Origin: Harmothoe impar
Taxonomy: Eukaryota; Annelida; Polychaeta; Phyllodocida; Polynoidae
NCBI GenBank assembly: GCA_947462335.1
Contig: OX381707.1
Coordinates: 18,292,404-18,356,403, forward strand
DNA length: 64,000 bases
Reading direction: 5' to 3'
Under the pieces are notes generated by a model that saw only the letters and a program-made list of their open reading frames with translations, ran no database searches and had not been told where the DNA came from. Shown here one piece after another: positions 44,745 to 55,546 of the stretch. The first letter of the stretch is position 1; each line of letters starts with the position of its first letter. The translations under genes were made by a program, and so were the position numbers.

Positions 44745-45842
44745 CAGTATTTCTCATTCTGTAGCATTTTTTAGGATAAAGTACTAGTCGAATTGCCTGA
44801 ATTATACATCTAAGGAAATCCTGACCCAATCGTGCCATAGGCCCCACCTTTTTAATGCAACATTTTACTGTGTGTATGATGGTAGGGTGGCTGGACCATT
44901 TTTATAAAACGATATGACATAAACATGATGCATATTTACCAATAGCCCTAATATTCACATTCCCAAGACTACTTTTGTCATGGTGATGCAAGGGAATCAG
45001 CTATAGTGGTTTGAATCTACCTCACCCTGACAAACCTTCTGACAGGTTTCAAACTGGTGGTGCCAAGGCCAACATTACAGCTCATAGCAGTCTTCTTACT
45101 GTACCAATATCCAACTGGGGTGTATCAGCTGAAACAATGGCCTTCATGCACCATTGCACCCCATAGACCCCTGTGTTATAGAGTGCTGCCATCTGGTTAA
45201 GCACCATGTCTGAACTGATAAGAAGCCTCATATAATATGACCCCCAGGAGATGCCCTGACGCTGGCAGGTGGTAGGTTGTATCATTTCCATTCCAAATGT
45301 ATCATTTTCACCTCATTTAGCTCTATTTTCAGTAGTCTACTGTAATCTACCAATTAAGGAGTTCTAGAAAAATAATTGAGCTAAAAATTCATAATTTTAG
45401 GAGGCTTACCTATGTAAGATATGATTGTCGCAAGTAACTATAGGACCTCCCATGACATGCCTGCATACAAGACGCTTCAAACAAATAAAGAATTTTGTTG
45501 ATACATGGATTTTCCATCAAACCATGTCAATTCTCCCAGAGGATAGGTTCAAGAGATCACCCAGTTATAGAGCTCAAGGCAGACTCAAAATCTGAAGGTC
45601 TGTCAAGATTGCTCTTAAATTACATTATGTCATACAATTTATGATGCTTATTCCAGCTCATGTATAAAGGATCCATTCAAGATCTCTTGATACCAAGTTA
45701 CTAGAGGCCTCTATCTGCTCCCTAGCCAAAGTGAGAGGCCATCATAAAAGGGTCACTTAACATGGGATCAGATTATAGATATAGTCTATGATCAGATATA
45801 GATTGAGCGACCAGCTAGAGCCTCCTGCCACCCTAATGATGG

Positions 45843-46100
45843 TGTTCGAGTATAATGTGTCTAAATTAGAAACACATTTTTTGCAGTGTCTGTATGAAGG
45901 CCGTCCTAAGACTCAGACTGCCTGCAGCTTACTAAGTGACCTCACCTGGGGCCCTGTTTACAGCCACATCTGAAGGGTCACTTTAATTTGGGCCAAGTCC
46001 ACCTAAGCCAAGTCCACCACATTTACACCTTCTCTCTGGTGTAGAATTTATGAATTACAAATCAATCTGGGATTCCAGTGGCACAGTTTAGTGGCACTTT
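45843..46100. repeat. Repeat also present inverted beside the Polinton
   Basis: Sequence with CTCACCTGGGGCCCTGTTTA, GAAGGGTCACTTTAATTTGG and CAATCTGGGATTCCAGTGGC. It recurs at 52,230-52,500 (same strand) and as the reverse complement at 59,280-59,530. It is thus an interspersed repeat rather than part of a gene. Confidence 0.75.
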
Positions 46101-46394
46101 TATGAACTACATTAAGACTAAGTTTCAAAGTGATCTTCACGCAGTACACAGCCCCCCCCCCCCCACCGTACAGGGTTGAAATGAGGATAAGTCCCAGACA
46201 TCTAATCCAGATTTAAAATAATGGAATAGAAATATTTCAGAGTGTATGGGTTTGGCTGCCTTAAATAAAAACAGGTTATTTAGGGCAGATGATGATAAAA
46301 ATGGGCAACTAATTACTAGTTTAAAGAGTTCTAACATCCATTAACCTTTTCAGCCAAATTCTATCAACATCTGCCCTAAATAACCCGATTTTAT

Positions 46395-46512
46395 TCAGGC
46401 CGGTCAGAGCTGGCACCCGGTCAGAGCTGGCACCCGGTCAGAGCTGCCACCCGGTCAGAGCTGCCACCCGGTCAGAGACAAAAACATTGGCCCAAGGTCG
46501 TGAGACACAGCC
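46395..46512. repeat. CCGGTCAGAGCTGGCACC minisatellite (five units)
   Basis: Five 18-bp units (GGCACC or GCCACC variants) ending in GGTCAGAGACAAAAACATTG GCCC, then CGTGAGACACAGCC: the inverse of the lead-in at 33,786. Present only in copy 1 of the duplication. Preceded by an inverted pair AACAGGTTATTTAGGGCAGA and TCTGCCCTAAATAACC (46,270-46,390). Confidence 0.75.
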
Positions 46513-47067
46513 ACTTATGGTTTGGTTTTAATATGTTACCAGCTTATTCAGATCAATACCATAGAGGAAATGGAAAGTGGTGTTCATGCCAGCAGGGATA
46601 CACATTTCAAACTAGGGAAGAAGGGGTGGGAAACGCATACAGACAAATTGTTATTGGTAGGATGTTGTCATGGTTCACATGTCCGATAGGTTGAACTACT
46701 GCACATTAATGGACGCTCTACTGAGTTCAGCCACAGCCAGTGAGAACACCAATGTTCTGTATGCAGGTCCATCATCGAATATTCAAAAAATAAATCTCGT
46801 AGCTTACAGTAATGCTACAAATTAAATCCATAAAACATGCATGACACATTTTCCCGTCATATTCAAAGCCTGATGTTTTAGTATGTGCCATTAATCATGG
46901 AGGAACTGACACTGATTTCAAGGCTCACAGTTATGCAATTTTATTTGTAATAGTGGACTCATTTAACCATGCATGATTTATCAGTTATGAGTAATATCCA
47001 GGAAGTTGATCCAGAGTAGTTGGAAGTGGTGGTGTGTTTTTTTTAGTACAGGAGTGATGGGTGCCTA

Positions 47068-47861
47068 CACTGTAAAAAATGTCCGTTGAAATTACGGAGA
47101 ATCAATGCTAAATTTGACGGTGTATCACCGTAATTGTGATTTACGGTGAGACACTGTAAAACGTATTACTTTTACATTGAACATCCGTAAACCATTACAG
47201 TGAAACAATGTTTTTTTCATTTACGGTGAATCTCACGTTAAAAGTTTGCTCACCAGGTGGCAGCTTGGTTTGATAGAGAGACTTTAGTGAAAGCTATCAA
47301 CTAAAAACATACATAATTTTGTTAGATTTATAAAGATATCCAACTATCTCATTAATTACACAATTAAAATTGAAGCCTTTGGCATATTAAAGATAAAAAA
47401 TATATAATTTCCTTTTTTGAGACCCTGGACACTAGTATGAATAGTATAAACACCCATGTTGTGGTAATTAGAATTATACATATTGAGACTGTTGTCAGAG
47501 TTTCTTTGTAACAATCCTAGAGTACCTTTTGCTCATGGATTGTAATTGTATATTGCTATGAGGCATTCAATTATGCTTCTCATACCTAATATATATATAT
47601 ATATATATATATACAGGCCTGGAATTAAGATGATATCATGAAATATACAACAATGAATCCAGAAACAATTAATATAATCATCATTGAATAGCAGAGAATC
47701 ATCGTATAATAATGATGAATCACCGTAAAAATACAACGGGAAAGGCCTGTAAAATTTACGGGGAAAAGCAAAATACGGTGACCGTAAAAAAAACGGGAAA
47801 CGGTCGGCATTCAGTGATGCCAGTGATTCACCGTAATTTTTATGGGATATTTTTTACAGTG
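47068..47861. mobile_element. TA-inserting MITE (CACTGTAAAAAAT ends), post-duplication
   Basis: Ends CACTGTAAAAAATGTCCGTT and its inverse ATATTTTTTACAGTG, flanked by TA on both sides (47,066-47,067, 47,862-47,863). The paralogous site at 53,218-53,219 reads GCC-TA-TGG with a single TA and no element, proving insertion with TA duplication. 794 bp, no ORF; includes a (TA)n microsatellite at about 47,589-47,613. Confidence 0.93.
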
Positions 47862-48362
47862 TATGGTTACTTATTTTCTTGGAATGGTTGAAAGGGGGTA
47901 GAATGATTAATGCCATTTTGGTTAATTGTGGTATGTATCAAGGCACACATGATGGCATTAGCTGTTGGGCTGTGATATACTAAATATATTCCTGCCTCAA
48001 CCTCAGCCTCCCTCTTCCTCTTCCTCCTAACCAACGGGTTAAGGTCCGTAGTTATTGGTCCGGGCCCGTAGTTTTCGGCAAAAAAGCATTCCTACGGGCC
48101 AGGTTGGCCCACAGGAGTATTTGGAAGACATTTAAAGAAAGTTTGCCTGACAACTATAGTCATGCAATATATCGTTGGAAATAGGGGAAATGTGCCCGAA
48201 TCAATCATATTGATTTCAGTCTTTTATAGAACAATCAGAAATATACATGTTTTTTCTCTTAAAGAAAACATAATTTTGATCATTGGCCCACAGATCTTGG
48301 TCCGGGCCCGTATTTTTCTAGAGCTACGGGCCCGGGTGGCCCACAGCTGAAAAAGTTAGTGT

Positions 48363-49950
48363 CTACCCAGTGGTATTATCATTTGGTTCAAGAGTGGTAG
48401 TATCATCAGGTGCAAGAGTGGTAGCAATAGTGGTAGATTCTACATCCCCTGTAGACACTATACAGGGGTTCAGCCAAAACATATAATCCCTTTTCAGAGA
48501 ATTATAAAGGAATGGCTGATCCGGAGACTTGGTTACACCAACAGCCTGAGTGAGACGGTCATTGTTATTGCAGAAAGTAGATAATACTTTGGTAGGTTCA
48601 TCATTTCCACCAGTGCAATACTTAGGAGAGACGGTCATTGATAGCTTTGTCCACAAGTTTGTGCTTTCACTTGATAGGACGCAGATGTTGAAGCCATCAG
48701 GGTCAAGCTGAGAGTTACAAACTACATCCCCAACAAAACGACAACCTGGAAAATTTAAAATGTGTATAAACAGGCAGAATGAACAAATTCATATGGTAAT
48801 TAGATTTTAGATTTGATTTGATTAACCATAGCAATTACTTTTAATATATATGTAAGAAGTTGAAAAACAAGTTATAGATATATCAGACTTTGAAGACACT
48901 GTAAATGCATTAATACAATTCTAGTATGAATATTGTTCATTTAGGAAAGAGATGATTTTTACCATTTTCGTCTACATAAGGGGTTTTGATTGGAACCGCA
49001 TGTGTATGAGGATATGCATCATTATACACCACCGGTTGTGCAGCAGTGCCAGAATTGACCGTTCCATATGCTGCACCATAGGTGTTGCTGGAACCTGCAT
49101 AACCAGCTGCCAAATTGTTCCCATGATTAAGACCATATGTAACATAGGTGTTCGCAGGTCTAACATAGCTAGCTGCCAAGTTGTTCCCATAGTTAAGACC
49201 ACTATAGGCTGAACCAACGTAGGCAGAACTAGCATAGCGAACTGCCATATTGTTCACTTGGTTGCGTCCTCCATAGGCATAGGTTCCAATTCCAAGGTTC
49301 CTTCCTTGTACTTCAGATGTAGAATTCTTATTGTCAGTGGGGAAGCTTTCGGTTTTTATGAAGTTTCCTGCAGCTTTCTCTCCCCCACCGGCAGCATCGT
49401 TGGTTTTTGCACTGCTTTTCCCAACGTATGTCCCAGGTTTGATGCTTGGCTGCACTTCACCTGTGACAGTCACATTGCTTGCGGCTCCTGATTCTGCTAC
49501 CACATTTCCAATCCCCACATGAAACACTGAAAGGCATAGGTAGCTTTGGATAAAGGAACTAACATTATAGAATTTCCTAGCAAGAGATTTGACTAAGGCT
49601 GGTATGTATAACTCTATAGCAGTATTTAAAGTAGTTAACAAATACCTTCATAAATATTCACCTTAATTCATTTATAGGATATATAAAGAAACTTGTGGTC
49701 TAATTCCGGTATAGATACAATGTGCAGTGCATAGATTTGAGTATATAATTATTACATCATTTAAGGGATATTCCATTGATTACCTTTTGCAGATGATGGC
49801 CATGTATCAAGTTTTACTAAAATACAATATGGCGGAATAGCAGCAGGTGAGCGTCCATCACACAAATCCATGAAATAGCTCCTTATGTTTTGCTTTCATT
49901 AAAAAATCATACTCACCTGAACTCAATATGAAAAGGGCCAGCCACAGCAT
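48363..49950 (-). CDS. Secreted six-cysteine family, gene C
   Basis: Exons 49917-49950 (34 nt, MLWLALFILSS), 48963-49526 and 48363-48745; donors GTGAGT and GTAAAA, acceptors TTTCAG and TCCAG, both introns phase 1; about 326 aa. The signal peptide runs into VFHVGIG at the start of exon 2. The middle exon has two to three imperfect repeats of YGNNLAASYVRPANTY / HGNNLAAGYAGSSNTY character, preceded by acidic/Ser-rich sequence with N-glycosylation sites. The last exon carries CRFVGDVVCN, FNICVLSSESTNLW, YCTGG, STFCNNNDRLTQ and NPCI, and then a Thr-rich mucin-like tail (TTTLEPNDNTTG). Function unknown; likely an extracellular or surface protein. Confidence 0.82.
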
Positions 49951-51799
49951 GGTGTTGTCGTTGGTGATCTAGAGGAGATGCCTGCAGACTGGACTGATGA
50001 TGACACACCTTTAGTTTACCTTCTCTGTACTGCAGAGCATACGGCAGAGCTGTATGAAAGCATGCATGTTTGTACTAGATACATGTCTGCAACCTCATAC
50101 CATTGTGAATATGGTAGCCTAAAGCATATACATTTGTAACATAAACATGTATGAGAATGGGTATATATATATATTATCATGCAATCATCAAGTTTTTTTA
50201 TGGCAATAGGTTCCTACTCATCAGGCCATGCACCACTATCTGCTGGAAATATGTTTTTATATTATTTTAATATGCTGACTGGAATTATTCACTTGTCCAC
50301 TCTGTCCACTTCGTAATTCAGCATGCTGTAGAGATGCTGTAGAGCCCTTTGCCATGCTGCAGAGCCCTTTGGGCTCACATCTTTGGAATATATGTATCAT
50401 GTATGTATCAAATATACTCATAATTACTACTAAAGCATCGTCTCTAATTAGAAAATAGAAAATGGCATTCTTCATATCAATACTGTATGTTGGCCTATAA
50501 CACACAATGGTGGCAAGCCTTCATAAGGCTCGGGACCAGAGTGTGTCACAGCCATTCCAAATTGCATGGGCAGGTAGGCTTGATATATATAAGAACATAC
50601 ATGAAAAATTCCAAAACCCAGAGAGGAAGAATATTTTTGTAATGTGTTGGCAAGCTTTTTGAAATAGTCAAAATTGTGGAACTTTTCATAACATATCTCC
50701 AACTCTACTCTATTTTGCTTAAAATCATTCCTTTCATCATTAAACTCTCTTAGTATTATCCCCACCATGTATACTTTCAAAATTATGTATATCTTTGCAA
50801 CCATATACACATTATTTTCATGGCAAACCAATATATGAGGTGTTGAATTGCAATAGATCTGACGAATGTTACATTTGTCATATTACTTAGGATAAACCCA
50901 GTTCCATGAGCACCAAATATCATCAAACACTACTAAGGCCTGTTCACCTTGACTCTCCTTGTAAGGCCTGTTCACCTTGACTCTCCTTGTATATAACAGG
51001 TTTGATGTTTGTCCTAGGTGGCCAAACTGATTTAAAACACCCATTTAGGGTCTCCACAGGCTGTTTAAGAACAAAAATATCCTTATTTTCACACTTTTGA
51101 TTTTTTTTGTAAAAAATTGAAGTATCTGCTATGGTCTAAATGAGTGTTTGGTGTAATAGAAGTCCCTAGGGGCAACGCCCGTCAGTTCTATTCCCAAAAA
51201 CTTTGTAATATAATTGTTTAGCACACCAAATTGATTGCTTGGGGGTATAGGTGAACAGAATATTTACCACAGAAGAATGTACTTTGATGCTTATTAATTT
51301 TGATAAGTTATATATATATCTGACGGATGTTACATAAATAGATCTGACGGATGTTACATGGGCCAAATTGGAGCTAAATAGGTTGTGCATTCCACAGGAG
51401 CAACATTAGGAGGGAATTATTGCTCAAGATTGATCAATGTGTGGTCAGCCATGGTTGCAGGACACATTGAATGTGCAAACATTTATGCTGGAGAGAGACT
51501 AATGTGTGTGTAACGTCCGAAGATCTATTTTGTCCAAAATAGGTTTTTCAGACCCTGAGCTGTGAATATAAACCCCATGACAACTCTCTATGTGGATGAT
51601 AACATGGCTATTAAACTCACTTTATGAACCAGCCATTTGGCCTCCTCAAATAGATCGGACAGACGTTACATTTATGTGAATCTCAGGTTTGATGGACCAT
51701 AAATCAAAAAAATGTCACCAAACACACCAAAAGTGTGTTTTTTTTTCTTGAAAGTCTCAACTATTCCCTGTCACAAAGAAAAGATGACATTGTATCAAA

Positions 51800-52093
51800 T
51801 TAAAGTGACATGGTCCGATTTCTTCCATATTTTAAATCCTATTTAATTGTGTTTCAAATGTTATAATTAGTACAAGTATTTTACTCTGTATTTTCAATGG
51901 GGCAATTATAGCGTGCACTCCAAAATTATTAAATTGAGCTATAATCAGATAATTAGTCGAATTCTAAGCTGAATTCTAGGGAATTGGATTAAATTAGGTA
52001 GCTAGCACATAACGTATTGCCATAGGGAACATTCTGGTTCATTTTTAATGAAATTGATTTTTGAGCCCTAATCATCGGACCATGTCACTTTAA
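51800..52093. mobile_element. TTAA MITE, GTGACATGGTCCGAT family, copy 3
   Basis: Paralogue of 44,455-44,744 through the segmental duplication; same perfect 20-bp TTAA-containing inverted ends. Confidence 0.8.
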
Positions 52094-53278
52094 TCCAGTA
52101 TTTCTGATTCTGTAGCATTTTTTAGGATAAAATGCCGGTCGAAATGCCTGAATTCTACATCTAAGGAAATCCTGACCCAAACGTGTCATAGGCCCCACCT
52201 TTTTAATGCAACATTTTACTGTGTGTATGATGGTGTTCGAGTATATGTTTAAATTATATTAGAAACACATTTTTTGCAGTGTCTGTATGAAGGCCGTCCC
52301 AAGACTCAGACTGCCTGCAGCCTACTGTATGACCTCACCTGGGGCCCTGTTTACAGCCACATCTGAAGGGTCACTTTAATTTGGGCCAAGTCCACCTGAG
52401 CCAAGTCCACCACATTTACATCTTCTGTCTGGTGTAGAATTTATGAATTACAAATCAATCTGGGATTCTAGTGGCACAGTTTAGTGGCACTTGAATGAAC
52501 TACATGAAGACTAATTTTCAAAGTGATCTTCACGCAGTACACAGCCCCCCCCCCCACCGTACAGGGTTGAAATGAGGATAAATCCCAGACATGTAATCCA
52601 GATTTAAAATAATGGAATAGAAATATTTCAGAGTGTATGGGTTTGGCTGCCTTTGCGCAGAAATACTTATGGTTTGGTTTTAATATGTTACCAGCTTATT
52701 CAGATCAATACCATAGAGGTAATGGAAAGTGGTGTTCATGCCAGCAGGGATACACATTTTAAACTAGGGAAGAAAGGGTGGGAAACGCATACAGACAAAT
52801 TGTTATTGGTAGGATGTTGTCATGGTTCACATGTCCGATAGGTTGAACTACTGCACATTAATGGACGCTCTACTGAGTTCAGCCACAGCCAGTGAGAACA
52901 CCAATATTCTGTATGCAGGTCCATCATCGAATATTCAAAAAGTAAATCTCGTAGCTTACAGTAATGCTACAAATTAAACCCATAAAACATGCATGACACA
53001 TTTTCCCGTCATATTCAAAGCCTGATGTTTTAGTATGTGCCATTAATCATGGAGGAACTGACACTGATTTCAAGGCTCACAGTTATGCAATTTTATTTGC
53101 AATAGTGGACTCATTTAACCATGCATGATTTATCAGTTATGAGTAATATCCAGGAAGTTGATCCAGAGTAGTTGGAAGTGGTGGTGGTTTTTCTTTAGTA
53201 CAGGAGTGATGGGTGCCTATGGTTACCTATTTTTTTGGAATGGTTGAATGGCAGAATAATTAATTCCATCTGGGTTAA

Positions 53279-53479
53279 CCCCTTAGGGCCGAGCATCGAC
53301 TATAGTCGATGCCATGGCTGGCCGAGCATCGGCTATAGTCGATACCATGGCTGGCCTAGCATCAACTATAGTCGACATAACTCTATGGGAATCAGCAAAG
53401 GCTCGGCCCAGGGAAAGTTCCTGTGAAAATGTCTTGTCCCCATCACCAGAAATTTATTCTTTTGGTCGACCTTAAAGGG
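53279..53479. mobile_element. TTAA-inserting MITE, post-duplication, with palindromic tandem units
   Basis: Ends CCCCTTAGGGCCGAG and (inverse) CGACCTTAAAGGG, flanked by TTAA on both sides (53,275-53,278 and 53,480-53,483). Copy 1 near 47,921 has the site with a single TTAA and no insert. Interior: three tandem ~34-bp units around ATCGACTATAGTCGAT palindromes. TTAA target and CCC-starting ends are the piggyBac pattern. Confidence 0.88.
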
Positions 53480-53951
53480 TTAACAGTGGTCTGCATCAAG
53501 GCACACATGATGGCATTAGCTGTTGGGCTGTGATATACTAAATATATTCATGCCTCAACCTCAGCCTCCCTCTTCCCCTTCCTCCTAACCAACGGGTTAA
53601 GGTGTGCCACTAACGCTGGCCCGGGAGCCAATGGCCCGTAGTTATTGGTCCGGGCCCGTAGTTTTCTGCAAAAAAGCATTCCTACGGGCCAGCTTGGCCC
53701 ACAGGAGTATTTGGAAGACATTTAAAGAAAGTTTGCCTGACAACTATAGTCATGCAATATATCGTTGGAAAGAGGGAAATGTGCCCGAATCAATCATATT
53801 GATTTCAGTCTTTTATAGAACAATCAGAAATATACGTGTTTTTTCTCTTAAAGAAAACATAATTTTGATCATTGGCCCACAGATCTTGGTCCGGGCCCGT
53901 ATTTTTCTAGAGCTACGGGCCCGGGTGGCCCACAGCTGAAAAAGTTAGTGT

Positions 53952-55546
53952 CTACTCAGTGGTATTATCATTTGGTTCAAGAGTGGTAGTATCATCAGGT
54001 GCAAGAGTGGTAGCAATAGTGGTAGATTCTACATCCCCTGTAGACACTATACAGGGGTTCAGCCAAAACATATAATCCCTTTTCAGAGAATTATAAAGGA
54101 ATGGCTCATCCGGAGATTTGGTTACACCAACAGCCTGAGTGAGACGGTCATTGTTATTGCAGAAAGTAGATAATACTTTGGTAGGTTCATCATTTCCACC
54201 AGTGCAATACTTAGGAGAGACGGTCATTGATAGCTTTGTCCATAAGTTTGTGCTTTCACTTGATAGGACGCAGATGTTGAAGCCATCAGGGTCAAGCTCT
54301 GAGTTACAAACTACATCCCCAACAAAACGACAACCTGGAAAATGTAAAATGCGTATAAACAGGCAGAATGAACAAATTAATATGGTAATTAGATTTTAGA
54401 TTTGATTTGATTAACCATAGCAATTACTTTTAATATATATGTAAGAAGTTGAAAAACAAGTTATAGATATATCAGACTTTGAAGACAATGTAAATGCATT
54501 AATACAATTCTAGTATGAATATTGTTCATCTAGGAAGGAGATGATTTTTACCATTTTCGTCTACATAAGGGGTTTTGATTGGAACCGCTGTATGTGTATG
54601 AGGATATGCAACATTATACACCACCGGTTGTGCAGCAGTGCCAGAATTGACTGTTCCATATGCTGCACCATAGGTGTTGATGGAACCTGCATATCCAGCT
54701 GCCAAATTGTTGCCATGATTAAGACCAGAGGTAACATAGGTGTTCGCAGGTCTAACATAGCTAGCTGCCAAGTTGTTCCCATAGTCAAGACCACTATAGG
54801 CTGAACCAACGTAGGCAGAACTAGCATAGCGAACTGCCATATTGTTCACTTGGTTGCGTCCTCCATAGGCATAGGTTCCAATTCCAAGGTTCCTTCCTTG
54901 TACTTCAGATGTAGAATTCTTATTGTCAGTGGGGAAGCTTTCGGTTTTTCTGATGTTTTCTGCAGCTTTCTCTCCCCCACCGGCAGCATCGTTGGTTTTT
55001 GCACTGCTTTTCCCAACGTATGTCCCAGGTTTGATGCTTGGGTGCACTTCACCTGTGACAGTCACATTGCTTGCGGCTGCTGATTCTGCTACCAAATTTC
55101 CAATCCCCACATGAAACACTGAAAGGCATAAGTAGCTACGGATAAGGAAACTAACACGATACAATTTCCCAGCAAGAGATTTGACTAAGGCTGATATGTA
55201 TAACTCTATAGCAGTATTTAAAGTAGTTAACAAATACCTTCATAAATATTCACCTTAATTCATTTATAGGATATATAAATAAACTTGTGGTGTAATTGCG
55301 GTATAGATACAATGTGCAGTGCGTAGATTTGAGTATATAATTATTACATCATTCAAGGGATATATCATTGATTACCCTTTGTGGATGATGGGCATGTATC
55401 AAGTTTTGATAAAATACAATAATTATAGCGGAATAGCACCAGGTGAGCGTCCAACACACAAATCCATGAAATAGCTCCTTATGTTTTGCTTTCATTAAAA
55501 AATCATACTCACCTGAACTCAATATGAAAAGGGCCAGCCACAGCAT
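53952..55546 (-). CDS. Secreted six-cysteine family, gene B (recent duplicate of gene C)
   Basis: Exons 55513-55546, 54552-55118 and 53952-54334, with the same splice sites and phases as gene C; about 327 aa. Signal exon is identical (MLWLALFILSS). Differences include NLVAESAAAS for NVVAESGAAS, ENIRKTE for GNFIKTE, an inserted Thr in the HTHTAVPIK segment, VCNSELDPDG for VCNSQLDPDG, and a final Glu for Gly. All reading frames are open, so both duplicates look functional. Confidence 0.82.

Larger units (their letters stand above)
43581..48362. other. Duplicated non-coding sequence between LINE and gene C
   Basis: No supported gene. Contains repeated GATCTGACGGATGTTACAT words (43,960-44,350), TTAA MITE copy 2 (44,455-44,744), the copy-1-only 960-bp segment (44,884-45,843), minisatellite (46,395-46,512), the TA MITE (47,068-47,861), and CCTACGGGCC/GGTCCGGGCCCGTA words (48,050-48,350). 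Confidence 0.55.
37578..50224. repeat. Tandem segmental duplication, copy 1
   Basis: Directly repeated with 50,225-55,819. Left edge GCCATGCACCACTATCTG and right edge TTCCTACTCATCAG(G). It includes cysteine-rich gene C. It is longer than copy 2 because of a LINE (38,268-43,580), a TA MITE (47,068-47,861), a 960-bp segment (44,884-45,843) and a segment of about 250 bp with minisatellite (46,262-46,512), each absent from copy 2. Outside these the copies match base for base over long runs. Confidence 0.95.

Noticed and set aside
46137..46170. Poly(C) tracts (also 5,012, 26,500, 52,545) as structured G-quadruplex sites
   Set aside because: They are single homopolymer runs, present at the same place in both duplication copies, with no other support for function.
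48952..49522. Plus-strand frames opposite the middle exon of gene C (and 54,541-55,114 opposite gene B)
   Set aside because: They are shadows of the real minus-strand exon, which has matching splice sites, signal exon and phase.
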